A DNA stretch of 64,000 bases from positions 3,529,140 to 3,593,139 of the forward strand of contig JARUPZ010000016.1 of assembly GCA_031213475.1 (NCBI GenBank), read 5' to 3'. A program made the translations under genes and the position numbers. Positions 12,801 to 27,862 of this stretch are shown piece by piece. The notes under the pieces were generated by a model. That model had not been told where the DNA came from and did not search any database. It was given only the letters and a program-made list of their open reading frames with translations. Every line of letters begins with the position of its first letter. The stretch's first letter is position 1. The stretch comes from Nereocystis luetkeana. Its lineage: Eukaryota; Sar; Phaeophyceae; Laminariales; Laminariaceae.

Positions 12801-15800
12801 CGACAGCGCCCGCTCCAGGCTTCCGGCCGTCAAGCGGAATGAGCGTGTCCCATTTTGCTGATCCCCAACGCCCTTCCTCTTGGATGGAATCTCCTCCCCA
12901 GGCGGCAGAGAATTGGTTCATGTGCGCTGGGCTCCGATGCTCGGCCTCCACAACTCCGGGGCCTTCACCTGTATCGTCGTTCCCTCTCGGCGAACCTTTG
13001 GCCGATAACTCCTTGGGGGTCAGGGGGAGCGGGGGCATTGGCAAGAGCAGGGGATAAACCGCCATGCGGTGGAGTCGGCACTGGCTAATGACACTTTGCA
13101 ACCCGTCGTGGGGCTGCAGGGCCGACTCTTTCCGGCCTAAAACTGCTCGCTCCGCGGGGGCCTGTTGCCCATCAACAGTAGCCGCTACCGCGGCAGCCGC
13201 AGCAACCGAAGCCCCCGCCGCGCGAGCAGCAGCAGCCGTCGCGCGGTAAAACGAACCAGTAGAGAACGGCGCGGAAGAGCGCTGGTTCTTCGCCTCCGTC
13301 CCCGGTACCCCCGGAACATCCAAGGTCGCGTCGTTATCTCGCGACGGCGGCAAGGGTGCAGGTGAAGCGATTTTTGTTTTCGTGAAGCCGTGTTGTCCCC
13401 CACGGACAACGACGGGTTCGGGGGCCTGCAGCGGGTTGCTGCCACCTCCTTCAGCGGAAACACTCCGTGTGTTATCCGTAGCCTTCGACATGATCGGCGG
13501 TGACATCCGCAAAAATCGAGAATTGCTGGAGGTGAACCCACGCTTCCCAGCGCTTGGGTCTTCTCGCCCCCCTCTGGTGCCAATCCCACCCCCACCTCCG
13601 TGCTGCGCCAAGGTGATACTTCCTGCAGAAACAGGCAACACCCCTGCCGCTGCAATCCCCATAGCTCCGCGGTTAATGGTTCCATCAATTTTGACCGTTG
13701 TCGAGGGCGTCCCTCTTCCCATCGTCACAGCGTCCACCTCCGCTACTGCCACACCGCTCTCCTGTTCTTGCGGAGATCTCTCCTCAACCTCGGCGGCCTT
13801 GTTCCAGCGGCACTGCGTTTGATACCCCCAAGTCCAAGCGCGCGTGTTTTCCCATCGATGCTTACACTTTGCCGCATGCTCGTCGTCCACCTCCACCAGA
13901 TGGGTCCGGTTCAAGAATGTAGCCTGAAGCGGATTGGCGAGACACGCCACTCCGTCAGCGATGCCACCGATGCGCGCAAGCGCCGTTTTACACGGCGGCT
14001 CCATCGAGGACGCTAAAGCGCGCGGGCTAACGGTGGGAGAGTTGGTCGACTTGGCCGCCGCAGCCGCTGCCGCCGCTACCACCGCTCCCGCAGTCCTCAT
14101 CGGCAACATTCCGTCAGTTGACTTGCTGACCTCTTTTCGGGCCGTGCCAACAAGATGAGACGTTCCCGCGTTGACGGCGCGAAGGTATTGAGACCAGGCG
14201 ACCTTTGAAACGTTCTTGAGCCGTAGCGCAAACGAGCGCGCTTCATTCTCGAGTTGCGCCATCGTCTTTTCTGCGGCCGATGCCTGTCTCGGGGAGAGGA
14301 GCGAAACATATCGAGACGAAGGAGTTGGAGGGGTAACAATGTCGACAATAAAATACAGAAACCAACGAGCGGGGGGAGGGTGGTAGTAACGTCAGGGCGC
14401 GGGAGAGAGAAGGGGGGACCAAATAAGCCTAATGGGACCCGTATATCGCGACCGACAACAAATTGATGCTGTAGCAGCATTTATCGCTATTTTTCGTCAG
14501 GTGATATTCCCGCGCCCCTCGCCCTATGTTGGCGAGAAAAAAACCCGACGGATGCGATATTATTAAGCGGACAGGAAGAGCGTGCAGCAGTAGGAGTATC
14601 ATCATGCTGCGCGCGTGTCGTCCGGCTTCCTACATTGCAAGTCAGCCCCCTCCTCTACCCTAGAACCCCGGGCTGGTTCGTGTAGCCGGTGCCGGCATTG
14701 TCATGAATTCTTGACATTTCTCCCTCCTGAAGGGGGCCAATACGCGAGGAAATACCTGGTGTCAAACAGGCATTTATGTTGCGAAGAACACGCATTGACC
14801 ATGGCCCCTTTTTTGAAAAATTTAGAGGAACCACACCAAACCTCGACGGTTGCACCATCCGCGACGACAGTTAAACGTGCGCATACAGCAGTTCAGAGTA
14901 TTTTACGAACCTGTCTTCCACCACCTTGCGGCGTGGCCAATCTGCGGCCGGAGTTCAAGCCGACAGGCAACGGCATGAAGATCTTGCTGCTACTGCCGCC
15001 ACCACCCCCAACCCCTCCTCTCGTTCCTCCTGCACCACCACCACCGCCGCCACCCCATGCCCCGCCCGCCTCAATACTCCAAGCTTCTGGGTCAAACCCA
15101 CCCCCCGGAATGGCGATCGTAGAGGAGGAAGCAAGCAGGTCTGCGCTGCCGATGCCGTAGCGCTTGTGAGAGATGCGACCACTCCCGAGACCGCCGGGCA
15201 ACGCTTCATCGGTCAAAGACTTTGGAGTGGCCGGTGGGCGCCCAGCAGCAGGTCGCCCTGCGACAGGCCTCATCAGGCTATCGTTGTAAGGAGGAAAGTT
15301 GACCGGCGTGTGCGGTGCGGCGGAGACGCGCGGCGGGATGCAGTGTTTAAGGTTATCTCTGTTCCGTGTGCCATGTTATTTTCGGCAACGTGTACTCGCC
15401 CTACGCAGAGGGGCAGGTTCAGGATCAGCCATCGAAAACACAAGAGACGTGCCCTAGGTTAGGAGGATAAGACGCCGAAGCGCTCTCCCGATGCGCTCAA
15501 ATGCTAATCACAACGGTGGTGTTGATGTTGGTGTTGGCGGTGGTCGTACTACGGCGCGGCGCTGTAGGCAACAGCTTTGCTTCTTTACGATATTTGATAC
15601 CCAATCCACCGATACCCCTCTATCCTCAGCCATGTTCGCTACCCAGTGAGACCGCCGCAGACCTCGCCCGACGACCAACGCACTCCATGTAGCCGCACAT
15701 TCCCCTTGGTAGACCTATGTACGCAGCACGGCGAGTCGATGTTCACCTGCTCGTGTTTATTCGTGCCTCAGAACCAGCGGGGCGTTCACACTCACTACAC

Positions 15801-18800
15801 CGTTCATTTTTGTTCTCGTTTTCAACCATTGCGCTCGCGCGCTCACTAATGCCATCGTCCCTGACAACAGAATGACTCACGTGTGCTTGGGGTTGGTCGA
15901 GCCTCTCTTTCGCCCAGCAGCTGCCGCCGCGGCCGCCGTAGAAGCGGTGCTCTGTAAGAGGCGGAGAAGAGGCCGGAGGGAGTCGGAACAAGAGCCGATG
16001 TTCAAGGTGCGCATACTCCGACATCAGACCACCATGAGCCTAATATTCGGGACCACTAACTACGCATTGCAACCGATTTTGACCGGAAATGAAGCTTGTC
16101 GCAGGAAAAGGCCGTACACGATACAGTAGTAAACGAAGCCACTGCTGCGAGACGAGCCAAACACGCCCCCTTGCGATGCCGGTCAAACCACGCCGGCAGT
16201 TTCTTATAGAGGGCACTTTCGAGATGGTCGCCCGAGCAAGAAAACGAGCCAGGACGTCCAGCGACACCAACGGTTGTACGGCGCTCGATCCAATCGTACG
16301 GCGGCACGACAGACCCTCTCTTCGCTGAAAACGATACTCAGCGCCAGGAACAACTCAACCGCGATGCCGCTTCAAAAATCGGCAAACACTTAAGGCGTTC
16401 ACAGATCTGTCCGGCATTCTTACGTTTTCAGCGCTGGTGCTGCGTGTCCTGCTTGCTTCTACCTGCTACGCAGATCTTGGTTTCTTCCACAGTCCTAGTG
16501 ATGAGCATGGCCAAATGAGCCCATTTTTCTCCTTGCAACATCGCAGTAGGAAAGCCAAGGTTTTATGCTACTGAATTGCTGATGGGCACGTCCTGCCTTC
16601 TTTTCCGCACGCCATGCTTTCTTTCAAGCACGCGAGGATTTCTTTCCGCTACCTGGGAAGGTCGCTGACGCGCCCGCCCCGCCTCCACACCAAAACCCTG
16701 GCTCCCACCATAATCCACAACCTCCTTCACCATGCATGGGAACTCACGAAGCATTGGAGGACCACGATCGTCTCAACATGTACTGTAGAGGAGAGGACAT
16801 ACCTGCTGGAGTCCAATTCTCGGTGATATGTTCGCCGAGATGATGGCTCGCGTGTTTGCCGGTGGATTGGGCGACCGAGGCCTGCCGGCGACATACATGT
16901 CGGGTGGTCCGTTAGAGCCGGAGATAGTGAGATCAAACTAGCACAACGCAAGGCTACTCGGCGATGCACTTCTGCGCGAGAAAAAAATGACTGGTTTGTT
17001 TATGGGCAGATATCGATGCACAAACAAGAGTCTTTGACGAGTCTTTGCGCAGCACAACTGCAGTAGTTCTCGAAACATCGTTCGCAGTGTGGTCTAATTT
17101 GTACTGTACGCAGCAAACCTGAGCAAAAGGCCTGGAGGACAACTCCAATAGCTGTGCACGACGACAATCTGTGTATCCTACAGTAAATTGCGAGAACATG
17201 TTTGCAGTATTAATAGTACTGTGTGAAACATCTGAGAACGAGACAAGAGAAAGACACAACACAGCGTTACCACAGCTGCATCAAGTACAGGGCAGCGCAG
17301 CCCAAGAAAGCGCAAGGTCCGGCACAGAAAGACACCTTACGTGGTGCCGCAGACGGCAACAGCCCCTACGTTGCCCGAATAATCCAGGAAAATTCGAAGC
17401 CCACAGGCTTTGCGCAACCGACGACCGACGAGACACAACCATTGCTGTGACGAAAACGAAACTCACACATGAAAAACAGAACAAAAACAGAGGGGAAAGG
17501 AACCATGCCCGCGTCATCAGCCGTGCACATCAGCATATAGACAGCGCAGGGCGCCTCCAACCACGCCTGCCAATCAAAATCAACTTCACACGTTCACAAC
17601 CAAGCGTCCACGCTTCTGGAGACTAGGAACTTGGATTTAGAGTTACCTTTTTTTGCAGTAGTTACACGGGTTAAACTGCCACCCGTTACTAGGCGATACC
17701 CCCAAGCTTACCTGCCGGATTGGTGTTGCTGCTGAGGAGCTGACGGGACCGCGAAAGCAAGAGCAGCGAGGACAGAGGAGCTGGGGCCTGTAGGCTGCAT
17801 GGCCAGGATTTCCACGCTCTTCACCGTCAAGAATACAGGGCTACAACGCGCATCGTTTGAATCGTTTTTCCGACGCAATTCAGAAGATGACAGGAGCGCG
17901 CCGGGTAACACGGGCGATTTTGTTGAGGGGGCGGGCGTGGAGCGGGGTGAGGGAGGGGGGCGGAGGTAGAAGTAAACACGAGCTGTCCAAGGCAAGAATA
18001 TGCACGGTGCCGAGCCCAACACAGAGGCAGCCCCGAACCGAGTAGGTCAGGACAGAAGCGGTATACTACCGTCACACCGACGCGGGGAGACGCGGGGCAT
18101 GTAGCCACGAAACATCGCATATTCGCTACCAGGGTATTCGCTACATGACGCGTGCGTCCTGCGAGATCCCCTTAAAATTCTGCTCTGTTGATAGACTAGC
18201 GCCGTCTCTCTTGCTCTCGTCTTGTCTACGAATACCTTTCGTGGGGGTCTGCATGGCACCGGCATACAATCCCAAAGCGACGCAGACATGCAACAGCTCG
18301 GTGTGACGTTTTTCAACCGGCAAAAAAAGCGCACGCACCGAGAGGCCTCGCCGCCATCTCCCAACGCTCCTGCCCCGTTCCCCCCCGCCCCAGTCCTCTT
18401 GTCCGCGATCGAAGACGTCGGCGTTGTAGCCCCCGCCCCCCCCCCCGCCGCCGCCGCTGCCGCAATCGACGCCAAATCTTGGGATCCGCTTGCCGGTGCG
18501 GCGTTTAACGCGGACGCCGAGACAGAAGGCATCGTTGAAACCATCATCAGGTCGTTGCTCGATATCGGCGCTACCGACGTGGCAGCCTGGCGGTAGAGGC
18601 CCTCATTTGCGCACGTGAGGCTGTGCAGCGCCACGCGCTGGTACCTGCGGGTTATTCGCGTTCATTCTCACGGTCATTGGATCACTCGGTTTCGGGGACC
18701 CCTCAATTTAAGCAGTGTGCGCATGAATGCCTCAAGCAGGCATGGGGTCTCCCCGCGAGTGACCAACTCGAAGCACACAGCTCTTTGACAGGCTTTACCG

Positions 18801-21800
18801 CTTACAGAATGCCAGGTAGTGGCAAGAAACCAGGCAGCAAGCGGGTCGTGCTGAAGTTGCGCTCTGCTACGCGGCACGTGAAAGCGAACAAAAAACAAAA
18901 ACGGTGCGCTCTGCAGACTGAACAAAGGCCTATCAATCAGAAATATCAACGATACCGTACGCCACTGCTTAAAATTTCATGCACGAGCCAATGTAGATAC
19001 AACCCTTTCGACGTAGGAGATTGAAATAGCTACTGCCATCTGTCGAGGCTTCGTTAGGGACAAGGGTCTCGAGGATTCTGGTGTGCTTTGTTCAACAGGG
19101 GATAGTATACAAACGCACAGAAACGGTCGTGCAACACCAGCTAGGACATCTGATATCTTCTCGGAATTCGGCACAAAAGGTAAAGAAACGATTCGGCACA
19201 AAAGGCAACGGAATCGGCACAAAAGGTAGGGACAACCAAAAGAGGAGCCGAAGCCGCGTGCTGCAGCTCTACGAATGAAATCACATCTCGGCGCACGTTC
19301 GCGACTCCAAGCCGACCTGGACTAGCCTCCCGGCCCGTGCGAGCAACCAAAACGCCCACAAGGGAAAACGCAGGGCCGGCGCGATGAATATCGTCATCAC
19401 ACCGACATAACCCAACAGACGACACCGTTGGATTTGAAGCTATGGCATGATTAATCTCGACGTTTACCCATCCGAGGGAGGGTACGAATGAACCCACCGT
19501 GCCGCCAGAAAAATGCCTCACAACATGTGTAGAAAACCGCAACGCATCGCCGCTGCTTAGCTCACCTTGCCCACGTGAGAGACGACACGAAAGCTTTCCG
19601 GCACTGGTCGAAGAGCGATGGATGGAAGTTGTAGGTGGTCAGCCACTGCCGACGAGCAGACAGCGTGATTACGCAGAACATGCCGCGTTGACGGACCTAG
19701 GTTCCCAGACGAGAGAGAGAAGGGCAGGAGTGACACACACGACAACAAAGGCCAACCGATGGGAATGGTCGGCGCTGAAGAGTTGATACGCAAGTACCTG
19801 GTGGTGTTTTTTAGTGATGGGAGAATCGAGGTCGACGCGACGTCCATAGACAAAAAATTGAATCAATACCCTTGCAATATTCATCACCATGCTTGCACCA
19901 GGTAGACTACATTCAATTCAGAATCAGCCAAAAACTTTACAGGCATGCCACAGGATGGAGGGTCAAACGCGTTCCATGCAGGCTGGTTCAAGCATATCGC
20001 CCGAAAATCCTCAGGGGTCCAATGTTGACGCGGTTGGGAGAAATACCCTGAAACTTGGCACGTATGTTCTATGAGCCGCTACTGATCCGTCAACGATTGT
20101 TGTTGCTTTTTTTTCTTGCGACAGACATTTCGTTTTTATATAGAGATTTGGGTCTTACGGGATCCCAAATTTTCGGCGACAAAAAAGAAAAGGAAAACTA
20201 TCATTAGTCAATGGTTCGGCAGGGGTATATAGAACGCGTGTGCATTTTTTCAGGGCTCATCTCTGAAAAACGGCGTGGACATTTGGACCTTTGTTCCGTA
20301 AACGTGCAAACTCCGGCATCGCCTCAGTATACAATCGATTTAGGGAGTTCAATATGATTTATTCTTGATTGTATGCAGTCAGATCTTCGAGTATTTGAGT
20401 AAAAATTTGTACAAACACGCCTTGGACCACCTGGAAGCGGCTCGACCAGAAAAAAAAACGAGAATAAAAAAAAATCCTTCCGGCGGAAACGCCTCACTAT
20501 TTTTTATTGTTGACCTCTCTGATTGGTCGGGGGTGACATTTTCAGGCGGTACCGCCAGCCCAATGTCATCTTCTTCCACTGTTCATGGCGGTGAGAGTGA
20601 TACCAAGCATGCGTCAGGGGTGTTGCTATTTCATGGGGGCATTCACGGGTGACGAAATTCGGGGCGATCTGCTTGAACCATCTCTTACGATGCATCGAAA
20701 GTTGATTCATCGATATATCGCAACTGTTTACGTATACGATATTCAACTCTAGTAGCCGTATAGGATGAGCAAAGCACCCGATGGCAATGACGACACCCTA
20801 CCCCCCCCCCCAAGGCGAGGCATCTTCCGTCGTGACGACCGGACAAAACGCACCCGACCCCAACAACGTGTCCACAGCCCCTCCCCAGAAGGCCGGCAAG
20901 AGTCTGAAGCTTTGATCGAGGGGGCTACCGGTACGTACTTCATGCATCGGATCCGCGCCACAGTCACACACCTGCCGCTGCCACTGGGACAACCCCGCCT
21001 CGTTTCTTCTCCATCCGATGTCCCCTGCCGGCCCAGACCCCGACCCGGATGCGTGTGGCAGCATCGCGCGCTCGTGCATGTGGGGCGGGTCTAGCGCGAA
21101 AGAGGAGATCGGGCGATTGTGAGCTGGGTTAACACTGCTCCCTGCGCCTCCTCCACTCCCTCCTCCTCCTCCTCCTCCTCCTCCTCCTCCTCCTATTTCC
21201 CCTCGCGCTCGTCCCTCGCTGATAAAAGCCTGCTGAAGGTCATCCCTAAAGAAAATCGGACAGGGCGAGGTAAGGAGGGGCACCCCCGGGGGGATTCGGA
21301 CAAGAATAAAAAAACGATACTCGTCCTAATCAGCTGTATGCATACGAGAAAGCAGACGGCGATTCAGCGGTCTTCAATACAGGTTCGCTGCTCCCCATTC
21401 ATCATCTTCAGGGGTGATTCATCCACCAAGGCTACTGCTGTTGATACTGGTGTGCACGACGTCCATACGATTCAGCACTAGATGGCACAATCGTGAAGCA
21501 CCGTGGGACGACGCAACACAGCCACCTGGATACGCACGTCTTCCCTCCACACCTGTTACGCAGAAGCTCCACCAACCTCCACTCCCACAAAACAACATCG
21601 AGACATTGACGGTCCGATTTCGGTTTTACCGCCACGTACAACGGATACAATTACGAAGACCCATCAACGCATCCCCACCCCACCCCACCCCACTACGTGG
21701 AGCCGGCGCTTACCTGACACGCGTCTTAGGCGCCCCGTCGAACTCCAGCCCGAGCACGATTATGTACGTGCCGGGGTCTACGTCGGAGTTGGTGTTGCCG

Positions 21801-24800
21801 GACCTGCGCAAAAAAAATAGCCCAATCAAGATGCACGGCGAAAAGTAAGAGACGCTTCGGGCGAAAAGGTAAACAATGATATGGTAGCTGTTCCATTTGA
21901 CGATTGACCGTCATGAGAGCACAACCAGGCGGCGCTCTGTCGAATGGGTTCGCTCCGTACCACGCAAAAAGTACAGTTGTTACCTTTGAGGCACGTCATA
22001 CACACGATGAGGAATAGCTTCCTGCAGCAAAAAAAAGGTTCGCGTGTGCTTGCTCGTACACACGCCTGGCGCACAAGCCACACCCGACCGAAAAACAGGG
22101 AGAATCGGGCTAACATGTTACCCATGAAAAAAAGGAAGCGTAAGACTGGTCGTCTCAAAGAAACGGGGCGTCTGTCCCTAATCTTCATGGCGACCGACCG
22201 AATGCTCGGTACTCCCTTGCACCAATGTAATGCTGAGTACGACAGGGGCAGAGGAAGGGATGCTCGTTCGATCTTGTGATCAGCTGCACGCATGGGTGCG
22301 CGCACGACTACAGCAGAGCTTACACAAGCGGACAGAGCACGACAGTTGATAGGCAGGCCTAGAGGTCAAATCGACTATCTGCAGCACGATGATAGATAGC
22401 TTCGGGTGACCAAGAAATCGCAACTGCGGCCCGGCGTCAGCGCAACTAGATGGTCTGCCCATAAAAATCTTGAGAGACTTGCAGACCTTGGCCCACCTTC
22501 GACACAATGCTTGACATACTTGAGTTTAAACCGTAACGCAACCAACCTTAACCCTGAACGCCTGGGGAAAAAATCGGAAAAGTAAATTCGCAATGAAAAT
22601 GTGTGCCAGGTAATAACATTTCTTGGGCTAAACCATTCAATGAGTACTGGAACATCAACCATTTAGTCGAAGAACCTGGACCAAGTCGTAAACACCATAC
22701 ATGAAAACAAGTCAGTTTCGAGTCACCTCGACGAAGAAAAGTCGCTGAGGATGGCGTTACGGGGAACGTCCCATGTGTTGTTCGCCAGGTGGATCGCCGT
22801 CGTCGACTTGAAAAAGCTCGGGTTGTGCTGCAAGGGAGGACGTGGTTTTCAGGAAAGGGGACGATAACACACCAGAAAGGCCCACCGGGTAGTTATTGGC
22901 CCTTTTCGGGCTGAACTCCCGCTGTGCCAGACAAAACACGTGGGATTAGGCCCAAATACATGCTGCCGCACAGTGCAGTGCTCAAAGGGTTAACAGCGCC
23001 AGGCTTGGTTACCTGTGATAGCCTCCTCCTAGTCGGGGACCGCGTATTACGGGGAACCATACTAGTAAATGGGACCAAATGTTGTTAGTAAACATACGAA
23101 AAAAAATATATATATTTTTTGTGTGTGCTGTAGGTCCTATTTACCATGGTCCCCCGTAATAGTTGAAGGCGCCACTGTGTGACATCCGCGTGTGTAGCCA
23201 GCGCAAATTATCCGACACAGAAGAAACGCCTCCAACCGAGAAGTTTCAATTTTAAAACAGGTGCCAATCGCACGTGTTTCTTACGTGTTGCCGCTGGCGG
23301 GCTCTAGCTTCAGAGACGCCTCCATGCTTGCCGAACAGAAGCGTTGCGGTCGTCCGGTTTTAGAAAAAAACAGTACGCTACTGGCAGCAAACAAGAACGC
23401 AGAAGGAGTACAAAGCATTAAAGCAAGGGCTGACTAGGGTACAAACTGGAACTTCCCGTGATGCTCTCGCTCTTCTCATCTCTGCCGATGCATGGATCAC
23501 ATACGCGCCAGTCGGTCGGCTCACGACAAACGAGACACCACTCTACAGTGTGTACCGACTTGGCGTGGTCATGAGGACCCCAACACAAACGAGAAGCCTG
23601 AGGTGTGATACACCACGGGAGTGCGATCCCGCAGGCGTCTGTGGAGCTTTGCACTTCATTCCACCGTAGTTTCACAAGGCGAAGCTGCTAAAGTAGTAAA
23701 TCTTCTTGAGTGCGTCAAAGTCCTCTCTTGAGCGCGTCAAGGCCTTTTTTGGCGTTATTATTCATGTTTCAGTGCAGGGCGGCGGTCAGTCAAGGGGCCA
23801 GACGGCGGCTCTCTCGAGAACCTGCGCTCGGAGTGGCTCACATGACATACAGCCTGAGTGAAGTCCTCGGCAACGGCCGCCATGCTCCACCATGGGATGG
23901 CTTCGTCCGCCTCTATCCGCTGGGTCACAGGCGAGGTGCCACCCGCGGCCTTATCCGTCAAGCGGCTCAACGCCGTGCAAATCTTGCAGAAGGATTGAGG
24001 ACAACGAGCGCGAAGCAGGATACAAGTTGGAGAGGAAAAACGAACGCGCAGACAAGGAACGAGAAACCAGAAAAAGCACAGGTGCGGCCAGACCTCGATT
24101 AGCGGGTCACATGTGAAGTGCGTTGAAGTTGATATTCAAACGCGCGTAGAACCGAAACCGGAGCGATAACTAGACTGATAAAACTAGAGGTGGGGGGGGG
24201 AAAGTGGACAGTGTGGGGTATGGGACAGAGGGAAAAGCTGCGCAGCGCCCGGACGATAACAAAAAATACGTACTGTACCTCGTATATAGTATGTTAACAC
24301 GTACGCGAAAATGTGTGCTGCTTTTGGCAAGAGAAGCGCGAACCGAAAGATTATATGGTACGGCCCAGAAGCAATAGGTACTGCACAGATTTCACTCCGT
24401 CCGAACAAGCAAAACACAAGCTCCAGCGCGTACCGTCTTCACGTCCTTCGGAACACGGTGGCGCTTCACCCCCTCTTCTTGCGTAGGCGCCTTCCCGACG
24501 CCGCCACATGCCCCGCTCGCTGTGGCCGTCGCCGAGGCCGAACCACCTTCACTTGCCAGGTCACCGACGTTCTCCCGTGAGGTATCGCCTGCTGTTACAG
24601 CAGGCGGGTCATACTGTGGCCCCACTCGATCCCGCAGGAGAAGCCTCTCCGCGATGTACTCGGTTAGGGCCTGCGGAAGATGCGCGAACCCCCCCACGCC
24701 CCCCGATGGAGTCGACCCGCGCCCCCGAGTTGCGGCAATGTGCGTTTTGACGTGTTTTGGGGCGGCGGTGGATAGAAAACCCGAAAGCGTGCGCGTGAAG

Positions 24801-27800
24801 GTTAATATATTATTACATGTCAGACTTTTCTCCAGAACATCACTGCGGTTGACATCGTCGAGCCATGTGCCGCAATGCCTCGATGCAAAGCGCAAAGGTT
24901 CGGTCCGCTCGACGTGCACCCGACTTTGCGGCCGGACATAATCGCCGCCTCGGAGAGAACCCAAGCTGCGACTGTGGGTAAGCATATACTGCGTGGCCGA
25001 GGGTTCCCCTGCAGCCTAAAAAAACCGGTCAAAACGCCTCCAGAGAGGAAGGCGGCAGGAACAGAACGGAGGTGTGGGCGCCATCAAGTGACCAGCACAC
25101 GGGTTAAGGACAACCGATATCACCACAATACTCTTATTCCTTGTATCCAAATCGGGCAAGGAACAGCAGTACGATATCGCGCACTCTGACGGTGGTGCCC
25201 AGTAACACTTTGGCCGGGAACGTAAGCTTTGTTGCCTTCGTCTCAGACTCCAAAGGTGGACAATACTTTCGGCCAGAGTAGGACATACTTTCCGCGTCCT
25301 CGATACCCACTGAGGCACCTACCTGCTCGAAGCATACTTTGATGACGGCCATCAGGTACGGCACGTCGATATCCCCGCAAGCGTGGACCTCCACCTCCAG
25401 CGCCAACCACCGCGGCCGGCTTGTTTTTCCATCGCCCGGCGGCACCGTTCCCGCGCTATCTCTATCTTGCGCGCGTCCACCCGCCGTCTTCGCTTCACCC
25501 GCCGCCGTGGCAGCCGCACCCGTCGCCGCTGCACGCGCATCCTTCTTGTCCGCTTCAGCGTGCACACCTTCGGTGTGAGCTGCACCGGGCTCCCCTCCGG
25601 CCGAGTTTGATCCCGAATACCCGAGTTCTGCGTCCGCCGCGGCTTGAGCTTCAGCCGCCGCTTCTGCTTTCGCGACGGCGGCGAGGCCATCCTCGCCCAG
25701 GAGAATCTCGATGTCCATACCCCCGCCGCTCGCAGACGCGCGAGATGCCAGGTCGTCGATTGTCGGGGGGGGGAAGCCGGTTCGCAGAGACGGCGACCTC
25801 GCTCCCGTTTTGGGGTTAAGCGACCACAGCTTGACGAATGCCAACCCCTCGCCCACCTACCAAAGTTGTTCGAGCATTGTTACGAGAAAGAGGCAGAGGT
25901 GAAAGCCGTGATCGTGTGAAGGGTTTTTTCCCCCCCCATTATCGACGATATTTCTGCGTAATATATGGAAACAACGTAATGAGCGCTCAATTGTTGGAGG
26001 TGTCTCTATTAGGAGTAGGAACGGTGCTCCGTCTCGAAAGGGATGCGTGGTCAATGGTCAAATGACTAAGGCAAGCAACGAATGAGTACGCCCCCCCCCC
26101 CATCAACGACGATAGATGCCGGGCATTGGTTCTTGCATAGCTCATGCATGTAGTGACCCTTTACTTTCTGGCACTACGAGCAGGTACGTGTATGTATGTA
26201 TTATCTATGTATGCAATTTGGTGTTCAGTTTTCTAACATGAGGAGCTCTATATATTTTAATGAAAAGGAAATCGGTTGAAAAAAACCCGAGCAAAAACGA
26301 TAAAAGGAAAGAAAATCAGGACGTTGGCTCTTGAAAAGAAGGAAAGCAGCTCATCCGCGATTAAAACAAAAAAAAGTTACATTGTTCAGGTGGGAGTTAT
26401 GAGAGACAACAAAAAGTGCCGAGAGAGCTCGTTGAGAAAGACAGGCAAAGGCAAACACAAGAAAGTCTCTGATTTTTTTTCCAGGCTCCTACTGTAATAT
26501 AAGGATTTGTTTACCTCTCCCTAAATACCTCGATTATAAGCAAACCTATGGGCTAGGCGTATGCATCAGGTCTATAGGGCACACACGCGGTGTCTGTGCA
26601 AGATGAAATTCAACAGCCTATCTAGTTATCCCAAGGAAGGTGAACGATCGACGCCAACGCCTTATCTACAAAGCATGTGCCGAATGTTTTCCACACTACC
26701 CTACCTTCCTCGCTGCCGCCACTGCCCGTCTCGCCGCCGTGTCATTTCTTGGCCTCGAAGCGTGGCCTGACGAGTAGAAGAAGGTCAGGTCCCTCGGATC
26801 AATCACGACGTCTTCCACCACAACTTTAGTCTGGTTGGAAACGCCGCCCTGGTCCTCGCCGCTGCCGCTTCCGTTGCAACTGCCCTCGCCCCCGTTATTA
26901 TCTCCCTTCGCCTCCGCAGACACGCGCTCGGCCGCCACAGAAGACTTCTCGAGGACGGACTCTTCAGATGCCACGGAAGGCTCCAACCCAACTTCAGCAG
27001 CACCGCCAGCGTCGGTCTCTACATCGCTGGAACGGGTGATAGCGGCGGCAGCGCCCAACGCCGCCCTTACTGCGTCCGCGTGACCTGCAGCATCAGATTT
27101 CCCCCTCTCGTTTTTTCCCTGACGAGGCTCCGCCGTTCCTACTAGAGCAATGGCCGCCTCGGCCGAAGCCGCAGCGGCTAAGCCCTCCGCCCCCCTTCCT
27201 ACCGCCCCTTTCACGGCTCTACCCGCTGCTCGCGCCGGAGATGACGGCTTGATAGCATCCCCGCCACCGGAAACGGGTTCGCTGCGTAGAAAGCTGCTGG
27301 CTTTGCCTAGGCTAAACCGCCGCGGTCGTTCCGCGGTTAAGGAGCCACCTTTACTCGTGGTGCCTTTTCCTCCTCCTGCGCTTCCTCCCCGGGGAGCGGA
27401 CATCAAGCGTGCAACCAGCGCCTCGCTTTGGTCACGACTCGGAGACGATGACAAGACGGCGTCGCTGCTCATCCCCCTAGTCAGTCTTGGGTTTGGCACC
27501 CTCATGTTCGCTGTGTCCCCCGGCGCCGACAATAGTGGCGGGGGTGTCACGCTGCGAGGCGTGCCTTTGTCGGCTTGCGCGCCGTCCGCCCCCTTGCTTT
27601 TGCTACGTCCACCGCCGACCGAAGCAGCGCCGGAGATGCCCAGAGGACCGTGGGCACACGCCCGTGCGATGGGAGTGCTTCCGGTAGAACGGCGCCTGTG
27701 GCTGCTGAAACTCACGTCGAGTGGTGGAGGCGGTAGCAGCTGGCTTTGATTCCGGGGGGGGTCCTGCAGCGCTATTGGCCGCGACCGAGGCTCTGCAGAG

Positions 27801-27821
27801 AATGTGCGGTGTAGTTGCTGC

Positions 27822-27862
<41 letters not shown>

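Noticed and set aside
18222..18596. Plus-strand open frame of 124 codons ending in DVAAWR
   Set aside because: Antisense to exon w31, which fits the phases of the SZT2-like gene.
23710..24102. Plus-strand open frame of 130 codons
   Set aside because: Antisense shadow of exon w26, whose borders and phases are good.
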